64,000 nucleotides of DNA from Desmodus rotundus (GCF_022682495.2 NC_071399.1:11203342-11267341), one strand, 5' to 3'; positions 44,391 through 56,999 are shown, counted from the stretch's first letter. Translations and numbers: made by a program. The notes: generated by a model not told the origin, from the sequence alone.

Positions 44391-47300
44391 CTTATTTACC
44401 ATAGTATTTCCATCATACAGTACCACCTTTGGGAGAGAAGGGTGCACAAATGATGCTTTCCAAATGCTCGGATGAATGTTCCATATGAATAAAACTGAAC
44501 AAGTCTCCTTTGACAGGCATAATAAGTATACGTAAATAACTTCATGATATCATTTGAGCATCATTCTGTTAAGAGACAACTAGTGAGCTATACAGACAGA
44601 CAAGAGGTAACTACTGAGTTTATATCATTACTTTGGTGACTATCATACTTAATGGAAGATATTAAAACTTGCTCTGATGTCTCCATTATTGCAAAATACA
44701 GAAAGGAAATGCACCCACGTTTCTCTAGCGTGGACTGGAGAAAGTTGGAAGTTTCTCAGAATTTGACTAGCTGAATTTGTGTGTGTGTGTATATATGTAT
44801 GTATATATCTCCCACATGATTCTGATACACTGGTTTTTTCAAACATGAACTGAAAAAAATTGGAATGGCTGAAGCTTTCATTTGTATCCACCTGGATGCA
44901 TTTTTTGAATATATAGTTACAATGTAATTAGAAATAAATATTTCTGAAACTTGCATCCTGTCAGACTTCTTTGTTACCTATTTTATACCAATTTTATCTG
45001 CTCCGTATGTTTCAGAAGTATCAAGACTTTCTCATGTAGTGATAAATTAGTTCCAATGAAGACTGTCTATTTAGGAAATCATCTGACTGTGACTATGAGA
45101 GGCGGAGCTGTGGAGAGGAAGGCTGCAAATTGGCAGGAGAGGAAAAGCTTCCCATGGAAGAATGCAAGTGGGACATGTTTGCTGGCAGAATGCATAAGAC
45201 ACAGCTGGTGAGACAGTGTTTTCATTACAAATGGAAAAGACAGCAAATAGACTTTTCTTGCCCCAAGAATGACAATGGTGTTCCGCTCCACAGTAAAACT
45301 AGAAAGATCACGATAGATAAATAGATAGATAATTGACGTTCGTTGTGACATTTGGTCAGAGGGATTTGTTGAATTAAATTTCACTATCTGACTTTAGAGG
45401 TTAAAAATCAGATAACCTTGTGCTGGCATCTCAGTTTTTGTTGTGAAATTGTACTGAACTGTGAAACCCAAACATCTGGGAATAAATTAATGCTAAAACA
45501 GATAGAAGTAATACATCCATGATACCCAAAGCAGAACTATCAGAGTTTCATGAGAAGGTATCAGATAACAACATCAGAAAATTAAAAATCTATCTAATCA
45601 CTTTAAGTTCTGTGACAGACTCCTCAGGTGGAATTTAATAGCTTGAGAGAGGCACTTTAGTGAAGATATTTTTACCAAGTATTGAATTAACATTGAACTA
45701 TAGGAGTTAACCAGATCAATATTATCCAGCAAGATGATAAATACTCTTTTTTTTTTATGTATTCCAGTAATTTTTGGAAGGGAAATAATTCCAAACTAGA
45801 AATTCTCTATAAACTAATAGCTAACAGACTTTAGATAAAATTGAAATAACATGGATATAACATTGCTTAAAAAGTAACATTTCAAAGTGATTCAAGAATT
45901 TTTATAAGATTGATTCATGGATGTATGGCTTTTATTAAAAAATCATTCATTAAATATTGTATATAATTTTATTAATTAATAAAATTATAATTAATATCCA
46001 TAGATCACTCAAAGGTGGAAGTAGAAAAAATAGATTTATAACGTGTTCTTGAAACCTTGAACGTTCATGGTTTAAAAGACACATTTTAGTGAAGAAAAAA
46101 TCAAAAATTGTGTGGGATTTAGAATATTTAAGGGTCTGAATCCCCAAATCAGTCATTTTAAAGTGACCTGGTACTTACAACTTAAAGAAATCAATGATTA
46201 AAAATGGGCAGTTAAGTAAGCAGAGATCTGAGCAAACTTCTTAGATGTGTAAACAAAGGAAAGAAGAAAAGTGAGGAAAGGCAGCAAGGAAGGAAATAAG
46301 AAAGGGAGGGGGAGGGGAAGGAAGAAGGAAAGAAAGGACTTCATGAAAGCCTTCTGGAGCAATTCACGAGGGAAATGAAGACAGTTTTCAGATGGGTGTA
46401 GGTATGGATGTGCATCCATTTTTGTGAGGGATACCTGCTTACTGAAACCTGACATTGATATCATACTTAAAATGAACCTTTCTTATTTTCATTTAAGTCA
46501 TGAGTTTCAATTTCATTAAAAATGAAAGTGGTAATTTGTTATGAAACCATTTCTGCAAATTTACCCACTAGTAGAAATTATGTTGTCTTTTTATTTGATC
46601 GAGCAGTTATGGAGTCATTGCTAATTCCTCACGTGGTATAAATAAATGGGTAGATCAGCAATAAATTTGCAAACTAGGTATCGTCAGTCTGGTACAGGGG
46701 TAGGAATAAGAGGTGAAGGACCAGGGGCCTTAGGCTAGTCTCCTCATACATACACGGTCTCAAATTTAGAGACTTGATGTCACATAAAAACGAGTTCACT
46801 GAACCTGACACTGTAACAATAACGGCGAACAGGCAGATGATTTGCAGTATAAACAATGCATATCAAAATGTGGAAAAATCCACAGAAGACTGGAGTGCAG
46901 CAGGGCGCTCAGGGAAGAAGACTGAGTCTGAGTTACACTCTGAGAGGTGACGCCGCTTAGATGTGCTGGGGTGCAGAGAGGAAGAGCGCAGAAGAGGAAA
47001 AGCAGGGACAACAGCTGAACCCCGAGGAGTGCACACGTGTAGGTGGAAAAGAAGAGATGCGACTGGATAGTGACACAGGAAATGAATCAAGTTTCACAGA
47101 AGCCAGAGCATACTGTAGATATCAGGAATTGCCCTTGGCTAGTAGAAAATACAAGACATGCTAGTAGAAAAAAACCTCAGGTCCATGCTGAAGCCTTTGT
47201 GCTAACTTATATTCTTTAGCTAGACAAGCAGAGCAGCAATCAAATTGAAATGGGCAATTATTGATTTATTGTTTCCTTTTATGAGAACCATTAATGGTAC

Positions 47301-48029
47301 CTGGTATCGGGATCATCTTTCCAAGTCCTTTGAGAAAAGCTGAGTCCTACAAATTTTAAAATGCTGTATTAACTAAGCAATTATGACCTGCTTTCTATTT
47401 TATTTCTAAATAGATATACAGATAGATCAACTCTCCAAGAAGAGAAAACACTAGCTGATCACTGCAGACCCAAGAAAGGGCAATATCCACTGAGAACAAA
47501 TATGAGAAAAATCCAAATGGCCAGCAGAACTGGGCAGTGCTTGGCGGCTCCGTCAGAGAGCTTTCTCCACTGAGTGCTCCATAACCTCCTTCCCTCTCTC
47601 ACCATCTGTCTTGGCACAGAGAGCTGGGAGAATAGCTCTCCATCCAACTCCTTTTCTTCAAGAACAGAATCTTAAAAGTTAAATTGGCTCCTTTTATTGT
47701 CTGCTCCTTGAATGGAGGCCAAACTAACCATTCATTGCAGGTGATTATCAATCAACATTTGCAACAATGGTCTAAACCAGCTTTCCAACAGAAATGTATC
47801 CCATTATTAAAGGCAATGCATAAAATGTTTTTGAAAGATTCAGGGACACTAACAAACTTACATAGAGTTTCAGAAAATGGAAAATTTTACCTCCACCACT
47901 TTTTTACTAATTGTCAAAAGCTTGAATTATTTAAATGGATTCCTTTGTTTTTCTCCTCAAGAAAAGCATTTACAAGAAGTTCATCCTGTTTTTCTGTTGT
48001 TTTCTTCTGTGTCTTTTTTTAACAAAATT
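44391..48029. other. unassigned sequence with simple repeats
   Basis: Contains a (TG)n/(TA)n run at 44778-44808, a GA-rich low-complexity run at 46254-46340 and a 26-bp perfect palindrome at 45963-45988. I found no repeat family or exon pair. Frames at 45079-45384 and 46796-47164 overlap on both strands. Confidence 0.45.
45963..45988. repeat. 26-bp perfect AT palindrome
   Basis: The segment starting 'ataattttattaatt' equals its own reverse complement over 26 bp, all A/T, with no spacer. Confidence 0.9.
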
Positions 48030-48600
48030 TTCTGGGTACCTACTCTGGGGTCAAACCCTATTTTAGACATTGGAGATAGGGAAATGCATATGACAGACAC
48101 ACTAGTCCCTACTCTGACGGGCTCATGGCAGAGTTAAAGGAAGACAGAAATTAGTAAAACACCTACAGATTACTAGAGATAGTGTTAAATGCCATGAAGA
48201 AAATGAAACATGATGAGGAGTTACAGAGTGGCTACAGGGATGGTTTGAAAGGCTATTTTTGTGATTCATGGCCTATTTAAGGACCAAGCACTTGAATTGA
48301 AATGTAAACAATGGAAACGAACCAGCTTTCTAAATAATCTGGGAGGACAACTGCAATTGTAGATGTTGCAACTGAAAGCCCCAAGATGACAGACAACAAC
48401 GAAAAGAGAAACAGCCTGGCTGTATGAGTGGACAGTACAAGAATGATAAAGATATGTTGGTGAGGAAGACAAGGGTTGAATTATCTAGATCTTTGTGGAC
48501 CATCAGAAGAAAATGGATTTTACTCTACTGGCAAAGCGAATCCTTGAAGTGCTCTCAACAAAAGGAATGACACAAATTGATTGACATGTTGAACCTAACC
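48030..48600 (+). repeat. ancient mammalian interspersed repeat
   Basis: 'ctgggtacctactctggggt', 'gtgttaaatgccatgaagaa', 'gttacagagtggctacaggg', 'ctagatctttgtggaccatc', 'gaaaatggattttactctac' and 'aaaggaatgacacaaattga' follow the old repeat family also seen at 36290-37110, but from its 5' side. Strongly diverged. Confidence 0.5.
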
Positions 48601-49634
48601 ATCCCTGCAGATTCACTGCAGGAGCGAAGAGCTCTTACTATCAATTATTCCCCACATAGCTGCAAGGAATAATGGTCCTGCTTTCCTGAACACAAACCCG
48701 AGGAGTGAAAAATACCTCCACATTCAACAGGGCAAGTAGCTCCACCTAAGAAGTATCTTCTTACTAAAAAGCAATCACTGATTTCCACTAGACTGCTGAT
48801 GAGGTCTTTGCTAAGCGAAACATATTTTCTCAATCCTTACACCTAAACACATCTCCACTCCCTATTATTTTAGCTAGAAGAAATAACAATGTCCAAACGG
48901 GCAGTTTTAGCAGGAGGAATAGGGCACACATTCTCAAGCAGAAGGCCTTTTGGGATGATTGAGAAATTACAACCACGGTCCTGCAGCAAAGAGAAATGGA
49001 TAGGGCAGCCCCATAAAGAATCCTATATGGTGCAAAGATGAGTACACCAAGTCGAATACCAAGTATGCTTAAACCAGGACAGGTACCCATGCTCGACTGC
49101 TCACCACTTGGCCTGTTGAGTCTCTGTGAGAAAGTGTCAGAAGAAGACATTTGCTCCTGCAGTTGCAATAAATCCATTAACGTTGGATGCTTCGAATTCT
49201 CTGTATTTTTTTTTTTTCAAAATATAATCCTTGACCCAGAGTGGCTGTACTCACCCAGGGCATTTATGTGAAAATAAATTAAATATTACATAAAAAAGAC
49301 AATGGGCATCATCAATATCAACATTAATATATTCTTTTCTAGTGACTTTTAGAAGACACCTATAATATGCAAAAATGCATTTTCTTCTTGTTCACGTTTA
49401 TTACACTGAAATTTATTGAGCAAACCCTTGCATGTAAGTACTGAATTGGCCATTTGCTTTTTAGCCCAGTGGTACAAGGGCATTTCACCAAAGTCTGGGT
49501 GTGGTTGGGGGACACAAGTGAGCAAAACGCCACCTCTGGAACGCCACCCTGATGTCAAGGTTACTACTTAGATTAAAATGACAGTTTCAATGGTTAAGGA
49601 AAAATTGAAAACCCTTTGTCCATTTAAACTTATC
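48601..49634. other. unassigned; possible LTR end at 49100-49200
   Basis: 'gagtctctgtgagaaagtg' and 'cagttgcaataaatccatta' look like the R-U5 part of an LTR (AATAAA followed by a T run at 49207), but I could not define LTR ends. A 115-codon minus frame (48830-49177) runs opposite to this and is not recognised. A donor-like 'CCTGG/gtgagt' on the minus strand at about 49247-49256 has no partner. Confidence 0.35.
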
Positions 49635-49891
49635 GTTCTGTGCCACTGATCTATGGGTCTGTTTTTATGCTAGTACCATGCTGTTTTGATTACTGTGGCC
49701 TTATAACATAGTTTCATATTAGGTAGCATGATTCCTTCAACTTTGTTCTTCTTTCTCAGGGTTTCTGTTGCTATACAGGACCTTCTGTGTTTCCATATAA
49801 ATTTCTGAAATATTTGTTCTAATTCCATGAGATGCATCATTGAAACCTTGATAGGAACTGCATTGAATCTATAGATTGATTTAGACAGTAT
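49635..49891 (-). mobile_element. L1 5' part, inverted (twin-priming product)
   Basis: Antisense L1 ORF2 text: 'gttctgtgccactgatctat', 'gggtctgtttttatgctagt', 'ccttataacatagtttcata', 'caactttgttcttctttctc', 'gcattgaatctatagattga'. In sense it stops at the codons for 'DQWHRT', and the plus-strand segment that follows begins only a few codons further along the L1. The two segments are thus one L1 copy whose 5' part is inverted. Confidence 0.88.
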
Positions 49892-51215
49892 ATAAACCCA
49901 CAGCTTTACAATCAGTTAATATCTGACACAGGAAGCAAGCACATACAATGGACTAAAGAAAGTTTATTCAATAAACAGTGTTAGGAAAAATGGACAGGTG
50001 CATGCAGAAAACTGAAACTAGACCATCTTCTTACACCACACACAAGAATAAATTCAAAATGGATTAAAGACTTAAATGTTAAACCCAAAACCATAAAAAT
50101 CCTGTAAGAAAACACAGGCAGCAAAATTTCAAACATTGCTTGTAGCAATATTTTATCAGATATATCTCCCAAGGCAAGGGAAACAAAAGAAAAAATAATC
50201 AAATGGGACTATATTGAACTAAAAAGTTTTTGCACATCAAAGGAAATCATGAACAAAATAAAAGGACAACCCACAGAATGGGAGAACATGTTCGCCAATA
50301 CATATGTTAAGGAGTTAATAACCAAAATTTACAAAGAACTTACAAACCTCAACACCAAAAAGACAAACAACCCAATTAAAAAAAAATTGTGAAACAACCT
50401 GAACAGACACTTCTCCAAAGAGGACATATAGATGCCAACAGAAATATGAAAAGATGCACAAAGTCACTAATCATCAGAGAAATTATACCTCACACCTGTC
50501 AGAATAACTATCATCAATAAATCAACAAACAACCAGTGCTGGCAAGGATGTGGAGAAAGGGGAACCCTTTTGCACTGCTGGTGGGAATGCAGATTGGTGC
50601 AGCCACTGTGGAAAGCAGTATGGAGATACCTCAAACAATTAAAAATTGTCTGTCTTCTGAAAAATTGGACCTGTCTTTTGACCCAGCAATCCCACTTCTG
50701 GGAATATATCTGAAGGAACCCAAAACACTAATCAAAAATAACATTAAGCACTCCTATGTTCATCGCAGCATTATTTACAATCACCAAGATATGGAAGCAG
50801 CCCATGTGCCCATCAGTAGAAGAGTGGATAAAACAACTGTGGTACATTTACCCAATGGAATACTACGTGGCCATCGAATAGAAGAAAATTTTACCCTTTG
50901 CAACAGTATGGATGGATCTGGAGAACATTATGCTAAGTGAAACAAGCGAGACAGAGAAAGACAAGTACATTGGATTTCACTGACACGTGGAATCTAATGA
51001 ACAAACTGAACTAACAAGCAAAATAGAAACAGACTCAGAGATAGAGAATAGGTTGATTGTTAAGGAGGGGGAGGTTAGGGGTGGGGGGATTGAGCAAAAA
51101 AGGAAAAGCACTCATGGACATGGACAACAGTGTGGTGATTGCTGGGGGGAAGGGGGGACATAACATAAGCAGACTACATGATAATGGAAACAATACAGTA
51201 AAAAATTAGAAAAAC
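49892..51215 (+). pseudogene. L1 ORF2 3' part and 3' UTR, decayed
   Basis: Runs from 'aaacccacagctttacaatc' through 'agtttattcaataaacagtg', 'ggattaaagacttaaatgtt', 'atatctcccaaggcaaggg', 'acacttctccaaagaggaca' and 'gttcatcgcagcattattta' to a 3' UTR with 'gtggtgattgctggggggaa' and an A-rich end. The frame 50536-50940 (134 codons) keeps the C-terminal '[18 protein letters not shown]' stretch; earlier parts are broken by stops. An 8-bp 'aacttatc' occurs at 49627-49634 and 51216-51223, the best candidate for the target-site duplication. Confidence 0.9.
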
Positions 51216-51223
51216 AACTTATC

Positions 51224-51848
51224 AGGCTGATGATTCCAGAGTAGGTACACAATTTTCCCCTTTGCCACTGATCAGGCTGGTATGTAGAAATGTGTGGATA
51301 ATGTCCATGGTTACCAGGTCCTACCAGCTCCACTGGTCTCCACAGTAGCCGAGGCCTCTCAGCGAGATAAATGTTCTGCTTCGGTTTTTGTTTGCTAGCT
51401 GAGTTCACAGATCAAAAGGGTGGCATGTGTCTATGAAACCAAAACTGGGCCCTGTTTCCCACCCTGAGGATGAGTCAAACTTGATGATAACCAACACTCT
51501 ATAATTTGATGTACTACATCCAAAAGTGAACATTTTTCCAGTTTTGTCAAAGTGGATAGGTCTTGATTGTGGCCAAAACCAGAGGAAATCAGGGTAGTAC
51601 TAGCTTTTTACATTCCCTATGTGAAATAGTTAAATGGGATATGCATTAAAAAATGTATAATGAATGAAGTAGTTTTCCATGTTGGAGTACACAAAATTAT
51701 GAATGTGCCTTGAAAAACATAAGTTGAAATGGAATCCGGTCAAAGTACCTACGCACAAAATGTTAGCAAAAGAAGAGGAAAATTATTCACTAAAAAATAA
51801 ATAGAAAGAGCACAACTTGGAGACGCTCATGGAAACTTGAATTCGGTG
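51224..51848. other. unassigned sequence
   Basis: Nothing recognised between the L1 and the MER2 element. A 98-codon minus frame lies mostly over the L1 end. Confidence 0.45.
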
Positions 51849-52295
51849 CAGTAGTCCCCAGGGAATAGGCCCCCAGATCCCTGGTGGCCGTCTGGAACCA
51901 CAGCGAGCTCTGGACCCTGAGCGCTGGGCAGCTTGTCTGCAGCACATCTGCATCACCAGCTCCGCTTCTCGTGACCTTGGGGGCCACTATTACGTAAAAT
52001 GAGGGTGACATGAACACAAGCACTGAGATTCAGCAACAGTCACTCCGATCACCGAAACAGCTCCCAAGTGATTAGCGGACAGGCGGCATACACGGTGTTG
52101 GTACACTTGGACAAAGAGATATTCGGGAGGGACAGGGCAGGATGGGCCGAATTTCATCACACCACTCGGAGCAGTGTACAGTTTCAAACGTACGAACCGT
52201 TCGTTGCTGGAGGTTCTCATTTGATATTTTCAGACCACAGTTGAAGGCGGAGCCATGCAGAAAGTTAAACCATGAACGGGGGAGGGGGACTCCTG
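51849..52295 (+). mobile_element. MER2-type DNA transposon (Tigger-related), near complete
   Basis: About 447 bp from 'cagtagtccccagggaata' to 'gaacgggggagggggactcctg', so both ends keep the MER2 terminal inverted repeat (CAGTAGTCCCC / GGGGACTACTG). Inside are 'gacatgaacacaagcactga', 'ggcatacacggtgttggtac', 'ttggacaaagagatattcgg', 'atttcatcacaccactcgga' and 'gatattttcagaccacagtt', in consensus order. It has no transposase and was moved in trans by a mariner/Tc1-like (pogo) transposase. It keeps many CpGs, which explains the overlapping frames on both strands. Confidence 0.85.
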
Positions 52296-54779
52296 TTGTA
52301 TTAAAACAAAACACAAGGTTTCTTTTTCTTTATTTACTTCAAACAGATGGGACAAAAATTCATAATCATCTCCTCATATACCACTAGGTGTCTGAGAACA
52401 CTTCTACCTGCCCCTCTCTTCCCACCTTCACATTGCTTAAAAGCATTTAGCCTTTATTATGGTTTATCCATATAAGGTGTTACTAGCAAGCCCAAAGCAC
52501 AGCATTCAATTAATACTGATTGAAACTGAAGTCCTGAGCCAGATGCTGTGAAAGAAGTAAAAAGAACAAAGAGACATTGATCTTATCTTTGACCTTAGAG
52601 CATAGGCAAGAAAGGTGTTCAAAGAATTGCTAAAGCAGATAGAAAGTGATAACCGCCACTCCAAAGTTTAAAGATTAAAGTAAAAGGCGGGGGTAGTGAT
52701 AAGGAGGTTTAATAAAGTAGGTAACATTTAAATATAGTTTAAATAATCACAAGTTAAAGTATGCCTGGAAAAATCTAATTTGGATATAGCAGAGATGTAC
52801 AAAGGGAAAAAATGGGGATCTAAACTTTGAAATAAAAATAGATCTTTAAATGATGAGTTCCATGCTTGCTCAGTTGTAAGTGCCCCAAAGTACCCTTCTA
52901 AACTTTCAGAACGTGGTCCAACCACTTCTTCATTTTTCCTTTTAAACAATTAAACACATTCTTATATTTCAGATGCTATTATATTAGATTTTAAATTTAC
53001 ATTGTCTTGTTCTCCGTGTTCTATAATTTTGCTACTAATATAATTTGTTTCTGCAAATTAGAATTAATATCTTATCTAAAATACCATGTTGTTTATGTCT
53101 TCCACTCTACCATATCTGGCCACCGGTGTTATACTGAGATTATTTCTCTGTACATATGTTCCCTCCACTCGCCGCTGAGCTTTTGGTGTCTACAATCATG
53201 TTTTTCATCTTCGAAACTTACATCACAATTATATAGTATACCTGTAACAAACATGTACTGAATAGAACTGACACAATGCACTAATGAGCATGCAATGGAC
53301 AAACTAGTGCATTCAAGATTTTACAGGAAAACTCATGTGTAAGTTGGAGGTTTCCTGATTACAGGAAGAACAAAAACCAACTCAGAGTCCAAGTTATAGG
53401 TGGCATCAGAACTGCAGAATCACTCTCATCTACACTTAAATATTTTTTATACAGAGAGAATAAACACTTTCAAAAAAAAATCCTCCCAACAAACCCAGAC
53501 TCAAAATTGTCCATGCCCCTCTTATAAAAGTTGGCTTCAGATCAATAAACATTTTATTGAGCATTTAACTATTCCATGCACCAGGTACTAATGCAGGCCC
53601 TAGGGATGCATCAGTGAGTAATATGCAGAACCTGACCTCATAATAGGTGGAGAGCCCACACTGTGACTGCACTCCTGTGTTAGCCATTACTTCCACCAGG
53701 GCGTTTGGCCCTCGAAGCGAAAGAGCAGAAGCTGGCTGACATTGTTGCCAATGAGGAATTTAGTACCTATAGTGCTTTCTGTACCATTCTACCACCACGT
53801 ATCTCTTCCCTTCCCCTGAAATGGCTCGTGAAGATTTAATAAATATTCTAGCGAGTTTATAAAAATAAATTATGAGGATATTTGAAGATTACTATTTGAC
53901 AAGAGATTTATCGCTTTTATATACTCCTGTACAATTCGTATCTAGTACTGCAAAGAACACGTTTTTCTTGTCCTGGACTTCTGCAGTTAGTTAAAATAAA
54001 TAATTTGGTGATTTCATTGCTTCTAATATTTTTATGTTTTAAAATTTCCAGCAAACACTTTATTCGTATTTTTTGTTACCAACAGTAACATTTGCCAATA
54101 CAAAATCAGTGTATGGAGCAGTACTTAAGAGAAGTATGTGAAACTCAACTCCTGTTCTTGGTGAGATCCATCTGCAAACCTTTGTCAAAAGAGTTATCAG
54201 GGATTCATGGGTGGCACACGATGTTTTTTAGATTTAGCCCACTCTCCTGACTCAGCCTGACCCACTTTGAATGCTGTATAATGTAAGGTATTGAATAGGT
54301 CCTCAGTTTCCACCTAATGTTCAGGTCCAGTCAGACATGCCCCAAATCCATTAGATGATCAGAGTTTACCTGGATAATGTTACGGACTTGTGGGCTGTTT
54401 TAAGTAGGGCAGAAATACAAAGGCTTGAAGACCAGTTGCCTTTGCCAACACAAATCTGAGTAAGCATATTGGTGTAATTGAATACATCCTTTGACTCAGG
54501 AATCCAGTATTCCTGCACTTTTGGTTTCAAGTCTTTTTCTGAAAAGAGCATAAAACGATGCCTCCTGCTCCCTATCGTGTCTTCAGTCTTCACGCCTTTC
54601 CTTAGCAGACGTAGTATGTATTCCCTTTCAAACCCCCCTTCTGTCTCTCCTCGGCTGATACTCTACAGCAGGTCTCCGTTATTTCATGTTCCTCCAGTGT
54701 CCTTATTGAATTGCTGTTTTCACATGGTGTTTTCTTTCCCTCCGGCCCCGGAAAATGGTGGCCTCTCGTCTCTTCATTC
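52296..54779. other. unassigned; old repeat piece at 53530-53650
   Basis: 'acattttattgagcatttaa' and 'ccaggtactaatgcaggccc' at 53530-53650 resemble the 5' part of the old repeat family of 48030. The rest (AT-rich 52700-53300, 53760-54350) is unrecognised. The 75- and 106-codon frames at 54366-54798 overlap on opposite strands. Confidence 0.4.
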
Positions 54780-55030
54780 ATTTATCCAAACATCATGAGC
54801 ACCTACGTCAAGTCAGAAATTGTGCTAGGTACTGGGTTAGATTGGTGATTAAGACTCACACTGTCCTATCCCATGGAAATTTCTGTTGAGTTGTATGCTT
54901 CTGATTAACAGTGCAAACGATCACTGGGAAAGCATTTAGCAAAAGGGTGTTGCCATTGTGGACTGGAGAAATTCAGTAAGTACTCTAATAGGAGGTAAGC
55001 TGTGAGCCCAAAAGACTTCAAGGAATGGTT
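54780..55030 (+). repeat. ancient mammalian interspersed repeat, 5' part
   Basis: 'catcatgagcacctacgtca', 'aattgtgctaggtactgggt', 'cactgtcctatcccatggaa' follow the same old repeat opening as at 48030. Diverged. Confidence 0.45.
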
Positions 55031-55049
55031 CTCTATATCCAGGTCTGTA

Positions 55050-55215
55050 ATAAGTGAGGTTTATTAAAAATACAGAATCCTGGGCTCTGTCCTTAGTGAT
55101 TCTAATTTAGAAAATCTGATGTGGGGCTTATTAATCTACCTTTTTAACCAGTTGCCCCAGTGATTTTGTTGCACAAATTTGTGGCCCAAACTGAGATCAC
55201 TATTGTCCTACCAGT
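55050..55215 (+). mobile_element. hAT-Charlie-type MER fragment (MER5/MER58-like)
   Basis: 'aatacagaatcctgggctct', 'agtgattctaatttagaaaa', 'tctgatgtggggcttattaa' and 'gttgccccagtgattttgtt' follow the text of a small hAT-Charlie non-autonomous element. The subfamily is uncertain and the terminal repeats are not intact. Confidence 0.5.
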
Positions 55216-55439
55216 AAGTCAAATACGAAGGAAGGAAAAGGGTCGGCCGTGCTTACAATGGCAGTGGAAGGGTGAACTAACCAGCAGAGTAAAGATGAGA
55301 AAGTGAACAAGGTGGAATTTTTATACAAAAGAGGATATTTGGTAGAACAAAGCATACTCCTTCTTTCTTCGATTTGAATTTTCCTTTTTCTCCAGTAAAG
55401 CTACATTGCAGGAGGGTTAGGAAGCCATCCAGTGACTTA

Positions 55440-55620
55440 TGAAAATATTTTTGAGTACCTGCCCTGTACCAGCTTTGTGCTACCAGCAGAGTCACACAGC
55501 AACCCTACCAGCGAGAAGCCAGTCTAGTGAGGAACGCTGATGTACAAGCAAACAACAATGCCCTGTGAGAACTGCCATAACGGAGGTGGGAAGGGTCTGC
55601 AGGGAAGCGAACCAGGGCAT
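55440..55620 (+). repeat. ancient mammalian interspersed repeat, 5' part
   Basis: 'ttttgagtacctgccctgta', 'ccagctttgtgctaccagca' and 'gatgtacaagcaaacaacaa' resemble the opening of the old repeat family listed at 48030. Confidence 0.4.
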
Positions 55621-56050
55621 CAGGCCCCTTACTTTCGTGGGTCCCTCCCAAGGACCTGTATTCTTTATCTCAAAGAGAAGTGGAAACGCTTTAGAAGCTT
55701 CTAACGCCATACAACCTGGAGTCATCCCTGAAGAATGATATGTTTAAAGTCCATGCGAAGGTGAAGAGGACCTACCTTTCTAGGAAATCAGGAGAGAACC
55801 AAAATGCCAATGGTTGAGCTGAACTTGAAATAAAGCGGGGGTTTTTTTGGAGAGAAAAATCTCTGAAATAATAGTGAAAATGCTGGCAGGGGTGAATAAA
55901 ATGTGAAACATTCAGTAGCAGGGAGTGGTTCCTGTGCCTAGAACGCATGTAGCCCCCAAATTAAATAAGTAAATAAAATGAGAAGAGGCGACACCACCCA
56001 CATAATTGACGAACAATGAAGGCCTTTTATATCAATGGGTGCTGGGACTC
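55621..56050. other. unassigned sequence
   Basis: No feature recognised; possibly more of the old repeat on the left side. Confidence 0.4.
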
Positions 56051-56052
56051 TG

Positions 56053-56190
56053 CTATACAGGTCAGGGTATTTAACACGTCACCTGAGAGTTCTTTGAAAA
56101 TACCAAGGCGTAAGCCATTTCAGCGGATGATCTGTTTCAATAGGTGTAGGCTGGAGCTTGAGAAGCATTGTGTTTGGTCTTCAATTCCAT
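56053..56190 (+). mobile_element. hAT-type MER fragment
   Basis: 'tatacaggtcagggtattta', 'acgtcacctgagagttcttt', 'gataataggtgt'-like text and 'ctggagcttgagaagcattg' follow a Charlie-type MER element, related to the fragment at 55050 but not the same copy. Confidence 0.45.
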
Positions 56191-56199
56191 GATGGAGAA

Positions 56200-56670
56200 G
56201 AGCAAGAGGGTACGAGAAAGAACCACAGGAGGAACAGTGGGAACTTAATAAAAGTCTGTCTGAGGAAATGCCTCTAACGCAAGAACTGAAGGAAGTGCAG
56301 GGAGAAGCCAGGCACACAGTGGCCAGAAGAGTGTGTTTCACGCAAAACAAGAGGACTTGTGGTGTGAGGAGGGAAAGGTCCAGAAAGTGAAAGCCGACAG
56401 CATGGTAGAGGGTAGCAGTCACGGAGGGCAGTGTCCAGGCCACTGGGAGAAGTGATCTGTGGCCCGGTTACTCCATCTTGTGTGTCATGAGACAGAAAAT
56501 GAAAATTTTACTCTAAACATAAAAAAAAAAGTTATTGAATGACACTGACTGGGGGAAGTGACGTGGTTCTGTTTTCACTTAAAATGTTATCTTGGCTGTG
56601 AAGAATGGGTTAGAAATGGAGAGGGGAAGAATCTGGTCCGCCCTCTTTAGAGGCAGCTCAGACCAGTGTA
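56200..56670 (+). repeat. ancient mammalian interspersed repeat
   Basis: 'ggaagtgcagggagaagcca', 'gaatgacactgactggggga', 'agtgacgtggttctgttttc' and 'cttggctgtgaagaatgggt' match the middle of the old repeat family (compare 36330 and 48580). Confidence 0.45.
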
Positions 56671-56779
56671 GTAAGTTTGGCAAGCAAAGGAGATGCTATG
56701 TTTATTCATTCAATAAGCACCTGCTGAAATCTAAGCTGAGCCAGCCATTTTGCAAGGCACTGTAAATTAACATATGTCA

Positions 56780-56990
56780 ATAATTGTAACTATGACTTAT
56801 TAAACTACTATGTATGTAGTAAGCATACCTGTTGTTTATAATCATTACAATACCTGTTGTTTATAATCATTACGGACATCCTAAACCCTCTTTCCCATGT
56901 GAGGACAATGTAACTTAGAGGACTCAAATCTTTACTGAGTTTCAAGAAGCTACCTTTTGCTGGAGTTTGAAGCCAGGTTGGTCATATTCT
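56780..56990 (-). repeat. MIR-like SINE, minus, with internal duplication
   Basis: 'gtgaggacaatgtaacttag' and 'ctggagtttgaagccaggtt' give the antisense MIR core. A 25-bp unit ('atacctgttgtttataatc' and following) is duplicated in tandem at 56825-56873 within it. Confidence 0.5.
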
Positions 56991-56999
56991 ATGTGGAAT

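Noticed and set aside
48830..49271. 115-codon minus frame and 77-codon plus frame
   Set aside because: They overlap on opposite strands in a possible LTR end; no recognised product and a lone minus donor at about 49250 without partner.
50536..50940. 134-codon plus frame
   Set aside because: It is the decayed C-terminal part of L1 ORF2, not a host gene.
51790..52387. Overlapping 76-81 codon frames on both strands, GC-richer than neighbours
   Set aside because: They lie in the MER2 DNA transposon, which is non-coding; retained CpGs lower the stop-codon density.
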